Of a stretch of 64,000 nt of DNA, positions 21,632-32,800 are shown in pieces. Position numbers and translations under genes: made by a program. The number at the start of each line of letters is the position of its first letter. The stretch's first letter is position 1. This DNA comes from Phlebotomus papatasi. Its lineage: Eukaryota > Arthropoda > Insecta > Diptera > Psychodidae. The notes beneath the pieces were generated by a model, which had not been told where the DNA came from, made no database searches, and saw only the letters and a program-made list of their open reading frames with translations. The DNA lies in assembly GCF_024763615.1 (NCBI RefSeq), contig NC_077222.1, positions 124,001 to 188,000 on the forward strand. The letters are read 5' to 3'.

Positions 21632-24600
21632 GTATTTCATTTATCTAATCTGTAGGTGGAAGTGGAGCTTTCTATTTCTACTCGCCTATTTCTAAATGAG
21701 CTGGTCCTTACAATTATTATATTTTAATTAAATTCACAATGGTTTTGTCTATCCAAATTACATCATGTTAAAACGCAGTTTTCTTTAGAAATATGCGAAA
21801 AAATCATATAACAATGCAGCGCTGCAGTTCAGTATCCTGAACTCCCCTACATTTTATTTATTTTTATTATTTAGAGAAATTAATGAAAAAAAGTATAATT
21901 TAATTTAATTTAATAGTTATAATTTTTATAAAAAGTTGACGTGAAAATTGATTCTGTAGATAGAATATGAACAAACGCAACATATTTTGCATAAGATAAT
22001 TAATGAAACATAGTCAATAAATAAAAGAAAAACCATTTGCAAAAATAATATTTCCAACATTATACCATTATTATAGGCTTAGTTTAGACTTTGAAAGTAT
22101 ATTGTAAGGGTTAGTTTTATCTTTCATGTAAATTTGTTTCCTCTGCTATTCAATATTTATGTAATTTTTGCTTTAATGTTAAAACAAATAGTCAGAGGTT
22201 TAGTTTCATCAACCTTGATATATGTAAAGTAATGTGTATGTAGTTTTATTAAAATGTAAACAAAACATGATCCTATAATACATGAGTTTTATGAATTTTA
22301 ATATGTTGGTAAACATAAGGTTTTTAGAACTTTAAAAATTTATTATTAATGATATAATCTAATTTAAATATCGTGTATACATGATCTTTATGAATAATTT
22401 GATTTCAAAAACTAAACTAAAGCTAATTTCTCACTTTAAAGCTAAATGTATGAAATTTTCAGAATTTGCAGAAATATTCATATTATAAACTCTAACTCTT
22501 CAATTTTATCACGAAGATGTAAGATCGTTTTGAGTATGACAATTCTTGGGAAAAGCTGTATGTTGTGTTATGTTTAAAATTTTACAGCTGCATGGAAATT
22601 TATGCAAAAGAGCCAAAAGACATTCAGTCTTGATTGCAAGCCATCCAGCATGTCATATGCAATTCCCCATAAGCTGGTATGTTTTCCATCTTCTTTTGGG
22701 AGAATTTTCTCAGAACAAACATCACGTTCCAACATATCTTTTATTGTTTTCTGTTGTTACATAAGTTGGTGGAATTTTTGCTGGGAAAATTCGGATATAT
22801 TCTCAATTTTCCCGGCAAATAGAGAGTTGAGATGTGGGGAGTTTGATGGGTGAGATGGTGATGAATATCCTCGAAGAAAAGTCAGTTTCATAAAATTTTC
22901 CCTCAAATGTTTGTCCGCAGCTTCACTTCCTTTCTTCTATGATCCATGTCAGGAAAAACGCCCCATCTTTGAGGTACGTGCTCTGTTGGCGTTTACTCTG
23001 GCCACCCACTTCATCCCTACCTCTTCTGGATGTCTTGTAAATAATGTAGTGAGCAAAATACCATGCATAACAAGTTCCGTTTATGTCCACAACCACCCAC
23101 ATCTAAGCTTTGGTAAAATTTTCCGAAATTTCCGCATCCACCCACAATTGAATTACTTCTTGGCTTTAGAGTCTTTGAGTGTGCAATGAGGGTGAAATTT
23201 CATCGTCCCTCGTTTGTGATTTTCAATGGAAATTCATGAGCTTTCATGCTGTAGTAAGAGGAGATAATTTATGAAAATAAGGGGAGCTTTTGCCTCCATG
23301 AATTTGCTATTCTCTTTCTCGGCGAGAATTCATTGAGGCTTAATATTGCTATTTTCTTTCAAATGGGCACTGTCATTAAATTGTCCGGCAATATCTAAAG
23401 GCAAATTAGCATGGATCAATTTTGTAAAAGCCTCTCCGTTGCTTTCTGGAGAAAATTCCACCATTAAATTTCACAATTTATTTCCCAATTGATTTGATAC
23501 CTACACTGCATAGTCTGGGGGGTAAATTTATTCATGAAGAATGTGGCAATAAAGCCAGAGAGAAAAGCTCTCATGGAAATTTATTGGACGAGATGCGAAA
23601 AGGAAAAAGGGGTTTAGCATTATGCTCCACTAGAGAGAAATAGATGTGGTTTTATTTATTTCAAATAGAAGAATTTATTTCGAAAGTTCCATTCTGAGCG
23701 GATTTTCCACCGCAAAGGTTATATGTCTGAGTTTTTGTGGAAGAGCATTACTAGCAATTTTTACAATAAACTTTTACGAGTCATCCTTGGTGCTTTCTCT
23801 TTGACATTCTTTGAAAACCAATTATTGCTCTAACTGTGCCCTCTTTATATTGTTTTCAACAATTGAGAATATAGTTTGAAGAAAAATTAGTTCATTTAGC
23901 AAAAGAAATAGACCTTCGTCCAAAAAAAAACCCTTCTTCAGCACCACAAAAACCTCTCCAACCCAATTTTCGTGGTACACTGTTACACTCAATGTTTTTG
24001 TTCACACATTTTATTGGTTTAGACCTCATAATCTCAAACAGTGTGTTATGCCAGAAACACATGATTTTTCGAACTTTGTACCAAGGTCAAGAGACTTTTT
24101 TTTCATCATCTCAACACATTACACTCACAAAATTTTACTGTTGAGAAACTCAGCCGTTTTAATTGAATTTTCAAGCCTTGACCGTCCACGAAAAACTCAT
24201 TAAAATCTACCCGCAAAATAATATTAATTGAAAGAAAAACCCAGAGAAAGTGGTTAGGAAAACATTACCACAAATTTTGAGCATGGTATAAAGTTTTCTT
24301 GTTGCTCCTCAAAGACCCTTTCATTCCCATAAATTTGGGGATTTTTCTTAAGAATTTATCTTGAGAAGAATACTCTTTGGGGAATTCATTTAAGATATAT
24401 GAAAGGGGAGAAGAACTTTATTGAAGCAATTTTTTCAGAGTTACTTAAGAAACTAATTGATCCTGAAGCTGGTGAATGGTATTCGTGTGATAAAGCAACA
24501 CAATCTCACTTATTATTTTCTTCAACAATCTTTAGGGATGGACTTTGACGTGTAATCTATCCCAGTGAAATTGTTTACCAGAGAAACCGTTGTGAATATT

Positions 24601-24883
24601 TAGAATTCTTTTTTTTTAACAAGTAACAACAATTACACAGATAAGGCTTTAAATAACACCCAATTTTAGGCATTAGGAATGATGTCATGTTCCGGCTTTT
24701 TCACGAACATAAATGGTGGACGTGGTGGACGAATGAAGTTTCTGGTACCTCTTGTTTTTAATTCTGAATATTTTACAAACGGTAGAAATTACAAGGACTG
24801 TGGTATGTTTTATTTAACCAACGTCAATAATTTAATAATTTAGAAAAGCAAAAACGATTCTGTAAAAAAATAATAAAAAAAGA
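21632..24883. other. No gene seen; AT-rich part then unique block
   Basis: 21640-22510 is very AT-rich and featureless. 22540-24600 is a long, less AT-rich, apparently single-copy block with open frames up to 92 codons on the plus strand that have no recognisable domain. Confidence 0.4.
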
Positions 24884-25800
24884 GATGGCAAAGCGTCCCA
24901 GCTTTGCTGAATGCTCGAACTCACGAGATAGAGCTCACCGTGAATTAGCTTTTTGCATAATCTTTCGGAATCACTGATCTACTAGAGATCAAATTGATTC
25001 ATAAATCACAAAAGCATTTGAAAATCAAAAATCGGTACTTAACCGATTCATTACCGATGAATACCGATGCAGCCGGGTTCGAAATTGAAATACCTTTCCA
25101 AAAAATCCAAATTTAACCAAATCGGTTGAAAAATGAGCCTTACAAAGTGGTTGACCTTTGACCTTCAATAATTCAAAATGGCGAATTTTCCAGTCATAGA
25201 TATGTTTGGGCGAAGTGTTCGCCTGTACCAGTTCTAAAACATATCCAAAAATCATTGAAAAAGCTTGGGCCAATTTTGAGAAAATACCCGAAAAAACATT
25301 ATTTTAGGGAATATTAATTATTATTGGGGATGTTAAATTATTCAAAAATCGGTACTTAATCGATTCATTACCGATGAATACCGATGCAGCCGGGTTCGAA
25401 ATTGAAATACCTTTCCAAAAAATCCAAATTTAACCAAATCGGTTGAAAAGTGAGCCTTACAAAGTGGTTGACCTTTGACCTTAAATAATTCAAAATGACG
25501 AATTTTCCAGTCATAGGTATGCTTGGGCGAAATGTTCGTCTGGACTAGCTCTAAAGTATGTCCAAAAATCATTGAAAGAGCTTGGGCCAATTTTGAGAAA
25601 AACCAAAAAACATGATTTTTGGAAGGGATAGAGGGGGGTGGGAAGGGGGAAAAACAAATGTCGAGAGATTTTGTTTTTTTCATTGGGGGTCATCGAAGAC
25701 TGAAAGTCGATATCTCTTACCGTTTAAGCTCCAGAACAGTGACAAGTTGAAAAAAAAGTCGATTATATAACTGCTCTCTCTTTGAGTTCGAGCAGTAAAA
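24884..25800 (+). repeat. Dispersed repeat family A, copy 3
   Basis: Starts GATGGCAAAGCGTCCCAGCTTTG and ends CTCTTTGAGTTCGAGCAGTAAAA, the two family ends. Internally it is expanded by a direct tandem duplication of 317 bases (25027-25343 and 25344-about 25660). The 3' part with ATCTCTTACCGTTTAAG is shared with the other copies. No insertion inside. Confidence 0.72.
25027..25660. repeat. Tandem duplication, 317-bp unit, two copies
   Basis: The unit starting AAAAATCGGTACTTAA at 25027 recurs at 25344 with roughly nine bases in ten identical, falling away after about 270 bases. Both units keep an open minus-strand frame of about 80 codons with nearly the same translation (sharing HFSTDLVKFGFFGKVFQFRT). 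Since the two copies are similar DNA, shared openness is not independent evidence of coding. Confidence 0.85.
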
Positions 25801-28154
25801 TACCCGTGAAAAATAAGGTAAAGTACCCTTAAGTCGGTCGGTTTCTTTATTCGGCCGGAGTGGCATTATTTAGTCAAATTCTATGATATTTTCACATATT
25901 TGCATTATGTATAGTATTCCCCAATAAATAATAATAATAATAATAGTAATGAAATTTGTTATTTTACTAGAATCTCAAATTTTATTTTAGTTACAAATAT
26001 ATGCAAACAGTCCGAAACTAAATCCTTAAATGCTGCGCTATATATGTATGATTACACAGTTTCATTTTCATTATTTATATACCTTTATAATATTAGTAAA
26101 TAATCACTTTCCAGTGGCTTGAGCTTCTTTTCAACACGACACATGTCGATTTTCGAGAAAACAGAGGCCTCGAAAAGTCCATCCCTCTTACTATTCCTAA
26201 ATCAAAGACTTATTAATCTATCTGCGTGAGCATCCAATTGAAGACAAGCGCGTCTTGGCGCTAATCTTGACACGTTGTTGATAAACAAATTAGACACTTG
26301 AAACCTTCGTGCCAAGATGAAAGGAATCGTATCGTAAATTTGGTTTATTCTGGCCATATGCAGAGGATTTTTCCCGCGAGGAAAATCTCAGAGACGTGAG
26401 TGGTTTCTTTGAATTCTACGACCCAAAGCCGTACCAAGTGATAAAGTGAATCCTATGAGAATTCTTCTAAATGGTCCCCGAATACCTCTTTTGTAGCGAG
26501 AAGCATAAGGCTAGGCATATGGAATTGATAGACGAACTCTCGCCATGTTTCCCAGGCGACCATTTCTGCGCAGAGTCCATCCATCTATAGAGCGTTTGGG
26601 GGATTTATCTGAATGTAAACTTGAAAGACTTTTCTGCAGGAATCATATCTCTTGCGCAATTCATTACTGCAGTGACTTCATCTGCGCATCCACGGAAAAT
26701 TTCTCTGCATTCTAATTCAACCCTACACACCCTCATGAAAATCTCTTCTTGTACCATTGAACAACGTTAATATCTGAGGCATTTTCTGTAACAGTGGTTC
26801 ATGAGAATTTTCTGAAAATAAAATTCCTGATCGTTTAATAGGGCATTTGGCATGAATGAGTATAAAATTCAAGGTAGATGTAACACAAGTGGTGCGTAAA
26901 ATCCATCAAAACTCGTGTTTTCTATCAAGACAATTACATGAGGGGTTTCTGATTTTAATGTTTAATGTCACCGGGAAACCTGTTAGATCACAAAAAGTTC
27001 CCATTCTTTCCTAACTTAAATGTTTTACATAGTCTATCTCACTCTTTTGCACTCACAATTGAATTGAACTAAATTTTATTTGTTGTGATGTTCAAAAGAA
27101 GAATAAGACTGCCAAAGAATGTGATATATCTAGCTTACATATCGTTTGAGAAAGCAAGGGATATGAATTTTTATGAAAATCTGGTTCCAGCAGTGAATAT
27201 TTAAAATTTGGAAAAAAAAAATTCAGAAAATATAGTTTAAATGTTGTACTTTTTGCTTAAGAGCATAAATTATTTTTTTATCATTATGTTGACAGAATAA
27301 TTAGAGAAATATGCTGTTTTTTTTTTTAATTTTTGACTCATGTAACTTATTAAAAGTTGTTTTCCGTTATATAACAAATAATGGAAAACCCTTAATAGTT
27401 TTCAGGGCATAAAATTTTTAAATACAATTTTTTTGCATAAAAAATCCATAGACGTATAAATATCTGTTAAAAATACTGATTTTATTTAAATCTAAAATTG
27501 TTTTGTATATCTATATTATATTACCTTAAGTCAACCTTCCTTTAGAAATATGCGAAAAACAACGTTTTCAGAGTAGCCCCATTTCCCCTAACAATATGCT
27601 GTAAATTTTTGCTATTTATTTTAACATTTCATAGTACGTGATTTTATTACAGATTAAAATCTTTGGATTTTGTGTTTTGTTTACCTTTTACAATTTTTTG
27701 AGCGAAATTTGTTGTAATCGAGAGACGACAAGGTGTCAAAAAATAAATCTTAAAACGGTGCTAACTCCAATTTTAATTGTTAAAATTTAATGCTTTTGGT
27801 GTGTTAAATTTGCTCTCGTTAAATGCTACAACTCTTCTGAACACTTCTGAAAATGGTAAACTCGATGTGGAATATCTCAAAACTTCCATTTTCAATTGCG
27901 GTTAAATCTAGTATGTTTGTAGCAGAAGTCGAGATCTTTCCAATTGAAGCACTTTTGATGAAATTTCGGTATATTGTATATGAGATTCGTATATGAGATA
28001 GCACCTATGTGTTCCCATTTTACCCCATTATAACCCGATCCTTGTTATACCGCAATTCATCATACTCTAATATTTATGAACTAATTTCAATGATTTTTTT
28101 CTTTTGTTTGCCTTCTTGAACTGTACTCAAATTATTTGAAGTAGAAAATAACTA
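25801..28154. other. No gene seen; short AAT repeat and unique block
   Basis: 25925-25952 is an AATAATAAT run. 26110-26760 is less AT-rich and apparently single-copy. The rest is AT-rich. GGTAAAGTACCCTTAAGTCGG at 25818 and CCCATTTTACCCC near 28012 resemble AGGGTAA-type MITE ends, but no partner end was found. Confidence 0.4.
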
Positions 28155-28270
28155 GTGGTAAGTCTAGATAAGCTTATGGTAGCTGAGATTCTATAGAGGC
28201 AACCTCAGAAGAGTGCTTTAAATTTGAGATGCTTGTAACTCGTAATGCGTGCAAATTCAATTGGGAGCTA
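28155..28270 (+). repeat. Dispersed repeat with TCTAGATAAGCTTATGG motif
   Basis: GTAAGTCTAGATAAGCTTATGG, then CTGAGATTCT, GGCAACCTCAGAAG and ATGCTTGTAACTCGTAATGCG follow the same order as 40605-40705 (plus) and 62290-62520 (minus); a short minus-strand end is at 46241-46280. The nature of the family is unknown; no inverted ends or TSD were seen. Confidence 0.5.
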
Positions 28271-28529
28271 AATATTTGAAGTAAACAATCGTATTGAGCC
28301 AATTTCATCTAATTCTACCACCAAAAACAGTTTGGTCTACGTCGACGCAATTTTTTATCGAAAATATTCCATTTTTTTTTTAAATAAAATAAAACATATT
28401 TTTGAAGACTAGAACCGTAGCTAGATTTCATTCATTCTCCTTGAAATTTGAATCACTCCTATATATTAAAAAAATAGGTGTGTTCTACATAATATTAAAC
28501 ACACACTGATTTTGCTTTGTAATCATGTC

Positions 28530-28870
28530 TTCTATATTTTAGTGAGAGTGAGTGAGATCTAGATCTTCACTCCTACCGCTAATTTCCAAAACATGTTTAT
28601 AAAACAAAACATTATGCTTTAGGTATAATGCCCAACGCATAATAAGTTTTGTTTAGTAAACATGTTTTTGAGGTTTCAATGACAGTGAATGAAACGTAGA
28701 TCTAGTCATCTCGCTCATTCTCATGGGGAATTTTGAAAACATGTTTACAAACAAGAGTTATTGTGCGCTGGTCATAAGCCAGATGACTAGTTGTAGATTT
28801 CTATCTCACTGAAATGTTAAAAACATGTTTACCAAAACAAAAGTTACTGGTGAATAGCAAATAAGTATAT
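28530..28870. repeat. Cluster of inverted repeats around AAACATGTTTA
   Basis: The motif AAAACATGTTTA followed by AAACAAAA occurs four times in alternating orientation, near 28590, 28655, 28735 and 28820. The first two form a hairpin with GCATTATG-type inner sequence (CAAAACATTATGC and GCATAATAAGTTTTG). Between them lie paired GTGAGTGAGATCTAGATC and CTCGCTCATTC segments. It looks like one foldback MITE inserted in, or joined to, another. Exact borders are unclear. Confidence 0.55.
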
Positions 28871-29398
28871 AATATATTTTTGTTAGTAAGTAAAATACTA
28901 TAATCAAGAATGCTGCGAGAATAATTTATTTTAAAATTTTGTTCATAATTAAAATCCATTTTTATATCAAAACTTAGCATAACAATCATTTTAATCTACT
29001 TTAGAAGAAAAGTATGAAGAAATGGCTCGCAAAGCTCACCGATATTACATAATTTAAGTTGTATGAATATTTTAAGTTTATCTCTTCATGTTTAAACTTT
29101 ATTCATTTTGACTTCTAATGTGTTTGTATATTTGGACGTAATGGTGTTTCAAGTTATCGCCTTCATAGGGTTCCTGACAAGGAGTCCTTTAATGAAAGTC
29201 CCGCCTTTTAAAAGACAATTTGCCAGCCCCTTTGACTGAATTTTCAAAAAGGTTTGAGTCACAATACTACAGTAGACTTTCGCTCAATCGGCTCTTTTCA
29301 AATCGGGCAAAAATTTTTTTAGACAATTTTCACGTTTGATTTTGAAGCAAATTTGTTCAAATTCGCTTTAGTTTTTATTATTTTATTGTGATTCCTTA
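28871..29398. other. AT-rich DNA, no gene seen
   Basis: No open frame with recognisable features and no repeat apart from general AT richness. Confidence 0.4.
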
Positions 29399-29400
29399 TA

Positions 29401-29827
29401 GGGTAAGTGTGCCAAATTCCGGCCAGCTTGCAATTTCAGCCACCTTTTTTGTTCCTCGAATTTCCATGAATTTTTAATTTTTACATACTCTAGAGATTAT
29501 ACAATGCAAAAGAATAACAAAAAATGTAGCTTTGACAAACGAGATGACGTGAAAAAGGCATTGGAAGAATTCCTGAAGGGCAAGGAACTATGAGAATGAA
29601 GGTGACCGAAATAGGGCACCAAAGCTATTTCTACATTTTTATTCATTTTAAAATTTATTAAGAATGATTTTATAGTAAATAAAAACGATAAACTGTCTAC
29701 AAGGTTCTAAGCAACACTCCTTAAGTAGACGGAATAAAAAAAATCAATTTCTATTGAAGATATTACATTTCAAACTTGAGACTTTGGCGCTTGCATGCAA
29801 CTATGCCGAAATTTGGCACACTTACCC
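29401..29827. mobile_element. 427-bp TA-flanked MITE with pogo-like remnant
   Basis: Left end GGGTAAGTGTGCCAAATTCC, right end the reverse complement of GGGTAAGTGTGCCAAATTTC, flanked by TA at 29399-29400 and 29828-29829. A frame from 29504 to 29593 encodes 29 residues including SFDKRDDVKKALEEFLKGKE, which resembles the first helix of the psq domain at the start of pogo-type transposases. This suggests the MITE is an internally deleted pogo-like transposon. Confidence 0.78.
29504..29593 (+). pseudogene. pogo-like transposase N-terminal remnant
   Basis: Twenty-nine codons from ATG to TGA inside the MITE. The basic start (MQKNNKK) and the helix DDVKKALEEFLKGKE parallel the scrap at 14318 (NVVKRVLEKYRKGM). 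Everything downstream is lost. Resemblance is by eye and short, so the assignment is tentative. Confidence 0.4.
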
Positions 29828-29829
29828 TA

Positions 29830-32800
29830 ATTGAGCGCTTTTTGTAAAATTTATATTGGCTTTGACGTCCGAATATCTCGATAATTTGGATGACATTTTG
29901 CTACATATGCCCTTTTGAGAGAGAGTCTACTGTACCTTTAAAGGCCAAATTTTTTCACGGAAATCTGACTTCGTATTTCGCAAGATTTTCCAAGTAAGAT
30001 TGGAGGAAAATTGCTAAAGTTTGTTGTCATTATTTCCTTGCTTTCATTTTAGCTATAGCAACACAATATTGATTGGTGTATTTCTGAAAATAATACAATC
30101 TTTGTATAATGATAAAACACCTGATAAAAATAGCTGCGATAAGCGTTATCAGAAATTGATTTTGAGTTAAATGGGTCGAAGAGTTAGAACACGTAAGCTG
30201 ACAGATTGATATCTTGTGTGAAAATCAACCCATTTTTGCGGCTTGAATTTTATTGGTGGTATTTTATGGCCTTTGCGATAAGGTCTGTATGGTTCTATTA
30301 ACTGATTCAGCCTTGGTAGCAAAAGTGCTTCATGATTATGATTTTCAATTGCATTTACTAATGAGCCTGCAACTGTAGTTCTGGCCACTAGAGTTGTGCA
30401 TTCGTTGTGCTTCGGACGTGTTTGTGGCAGATCCTAGGATTTTCAGGAAATTTTTTGTAAGGTGAGGTTCTTGTATTCTTGGGTAGTGTTAGGATTTAGA
30501 ATTTTCAAATTGGATTCCAATTGTAGTACCAGTGTGTCCATCTAGTGCACGAGCAGGCAAGTTGAGGAAGAAATCGAAATCTCAAACCGTCAAGTTTATT
30601 GACTGAGCATGCGAACTCATCTACTAACACACCCAAAAATATCGCTCTAGCTCTCTCAGATTTTTTTTCGAGCAGCTCTCCTTAGAGGGGTTTGGTGGAA
30701 AATACGAAAGTTTTCCTACGGGATTACTTTATATTTCTCTGGGAAATTCGAAACTTCGGGAGGCTCAAGGAAGCTTTTGGGATGTTTACACTGTTAAAAA
30801 TGATTAGGCAGAAGGGGAAGACACATACAAAAAGAATATTTAAAATGTATAGGTGACTTTAGGGGCCATTTGTGACGACACCACAGAGAAATCAATAGAA
30901 ATGCACAGATCCACCCACTTGCTTCCATCATTAGACTGCCATACTTGAGACATGTCTCGCCATAAGAACTTTCAGGTTATTTTCAGTGAGATATTTTGAC
31001 TATTTTAATATCGATTTCTTGGATAGTGTTTCACCGACGCCGACGGCTTGGTAGGAGCTTTCTAAAGATTTTTCCCCAAATTATATCCCGTTGAGATGAA
31101 AGTAAATCACCAAGTGATGGCCTAACTAGATCCATTGCCGTCGGAGGCTGTCTTCTTCATAATCCCTTGAAAATGGTGTTCTATATTGGAAGATAGGTTA
31201 AACTTGCAAATTATACATTTTGGGACCAATTTCATGACATTCAGCTTCCTGCTTAATATTCAACACGAGTTTTCCTTTTTGCCATTTTCATCCGCAAAAT
31301 ATTGAAAGAGAGTTCTATGCAGATTGTTGGAGGCTAGGAAGGGGGAGAGATGTTCACTCGTAAGATGAAATTCTTTGGCATTTTTCCAATATTATATAAA
31401 AGTGCAGTGGAGATGAGAATTTTGCGCCAGACGCCAAAGTCCAGACACCAAGTCATTTTCCCAGAAAAAGAGCATCCAATTTATAGCTATTTATCCCCAT
31501 CATATGATATTCCAACAGGAAGTCAGACCACCCAAAAATCTTCATCACTATAGAGATGTGCAGTGATAAAAGTGATCATCTCCAAATATGACCATATTCT
31601 AGCTGGAAAAGGATTGCAAGGATGAAATTGGGGGATTTCGTAGAAAATTGAATGACTTTGGGTACCGTTTATTGATTTACTTTATTTTCATCTATTTTCT
31701 CAAAATTCTATTTTTAACAAAGTTCGTTTTTTACATTAATTGAAACCATTTTCAACAAACAAATTAAAATAATGTTCGATTTGAGCTGAAATAGGAAAAT
31801 ATCTCAAAGTTTACAAAAAAAAAATGTTATTAATAACTGTTTTCTGATCGTCTTTTTCTTAAGAATCTTAAGGGGTTTATGTTTTCACTCTATTTTTATG
31901 GAACGCGTGCAACCCCTTATTTCAACAGGAGCCAAGAAAAGGACAGACAATGGTAAATGTTCTGTAAATATTTTACAAGACACCACAATTCACGCTCTGC
32001 AAGCATTTTAGGAAATGGTGCAATTTTGAAACAGGAAAAGGGTTTTTATTTATTGCATGGCAGTAAAAATCAATTTTTTGTGAAATTTTCTAGGAATTGA
32101 AGATTTGAAAAAGTCCTTTCAAAGTAATTTTGCTCTAATTTTTCTTAAAGGCGTCATATACAATGTGGTACAAAGAAAACATATTTTCGCATCTTCAATA
32201 TAGCATAGACTTGAGTTTTTCAGAACAGAGGTTCGTAAAGAATATTTCCGAAATAAAAAAAATATACATTTTTTTTAATGAAATATATATGTGTAAACTA
32301 ATTTGCAATAACTCTTACGTTTTTGTTAAAAAGACTTCTATATTTTAGAAAAATATTACATTTATTTTCTTAATGAAATAAGTCATATAAAATTATTTGA
32401 AGAATTATTCGAGATTATTTATACACTTAGCTTCTATTGTTTTAGGTGAAATCCGACTTCTTCCAATCAGACCCACACTTTGTCTATGTATATTCTGACA
32501 CTTATAGATTACAAATACCCACTAAAAATTGATTTTTTCAGACGTTTAACCGGCCGTTTGTCCCACTATATAGACAACATCAAAAATATAGAACTTTTTA
32601 TTTTATATCGTCCGAGACATCAAATTCTGACAATTGAAACTGAAATTGTGACAGTTTAAGAATTCATTTCATTAGTTAAAACCAAAAAGAAAAAGTCAAA
32701 ATTTACTTTTGCATCCAGCATGCGTAAATACAATCGCGGGAGTATTGATGATACTTTTACTTTTTAATTCGGGATTTTATGCAGGACTCCATTTTTTAAC

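Noticed and set aside
21447..21632. Peptide with FGFRDFGVRDFG repeats
   Set aside because: Translation of the CCCGAA repeat units of a MITE.
25342..25683. 113-codon minus-strand frame conserved with the neighbouring unit
   Set aside because: Lies in a recent tandem duplication of a repeat, so similarity of the two frames is not independent evidence for coding.
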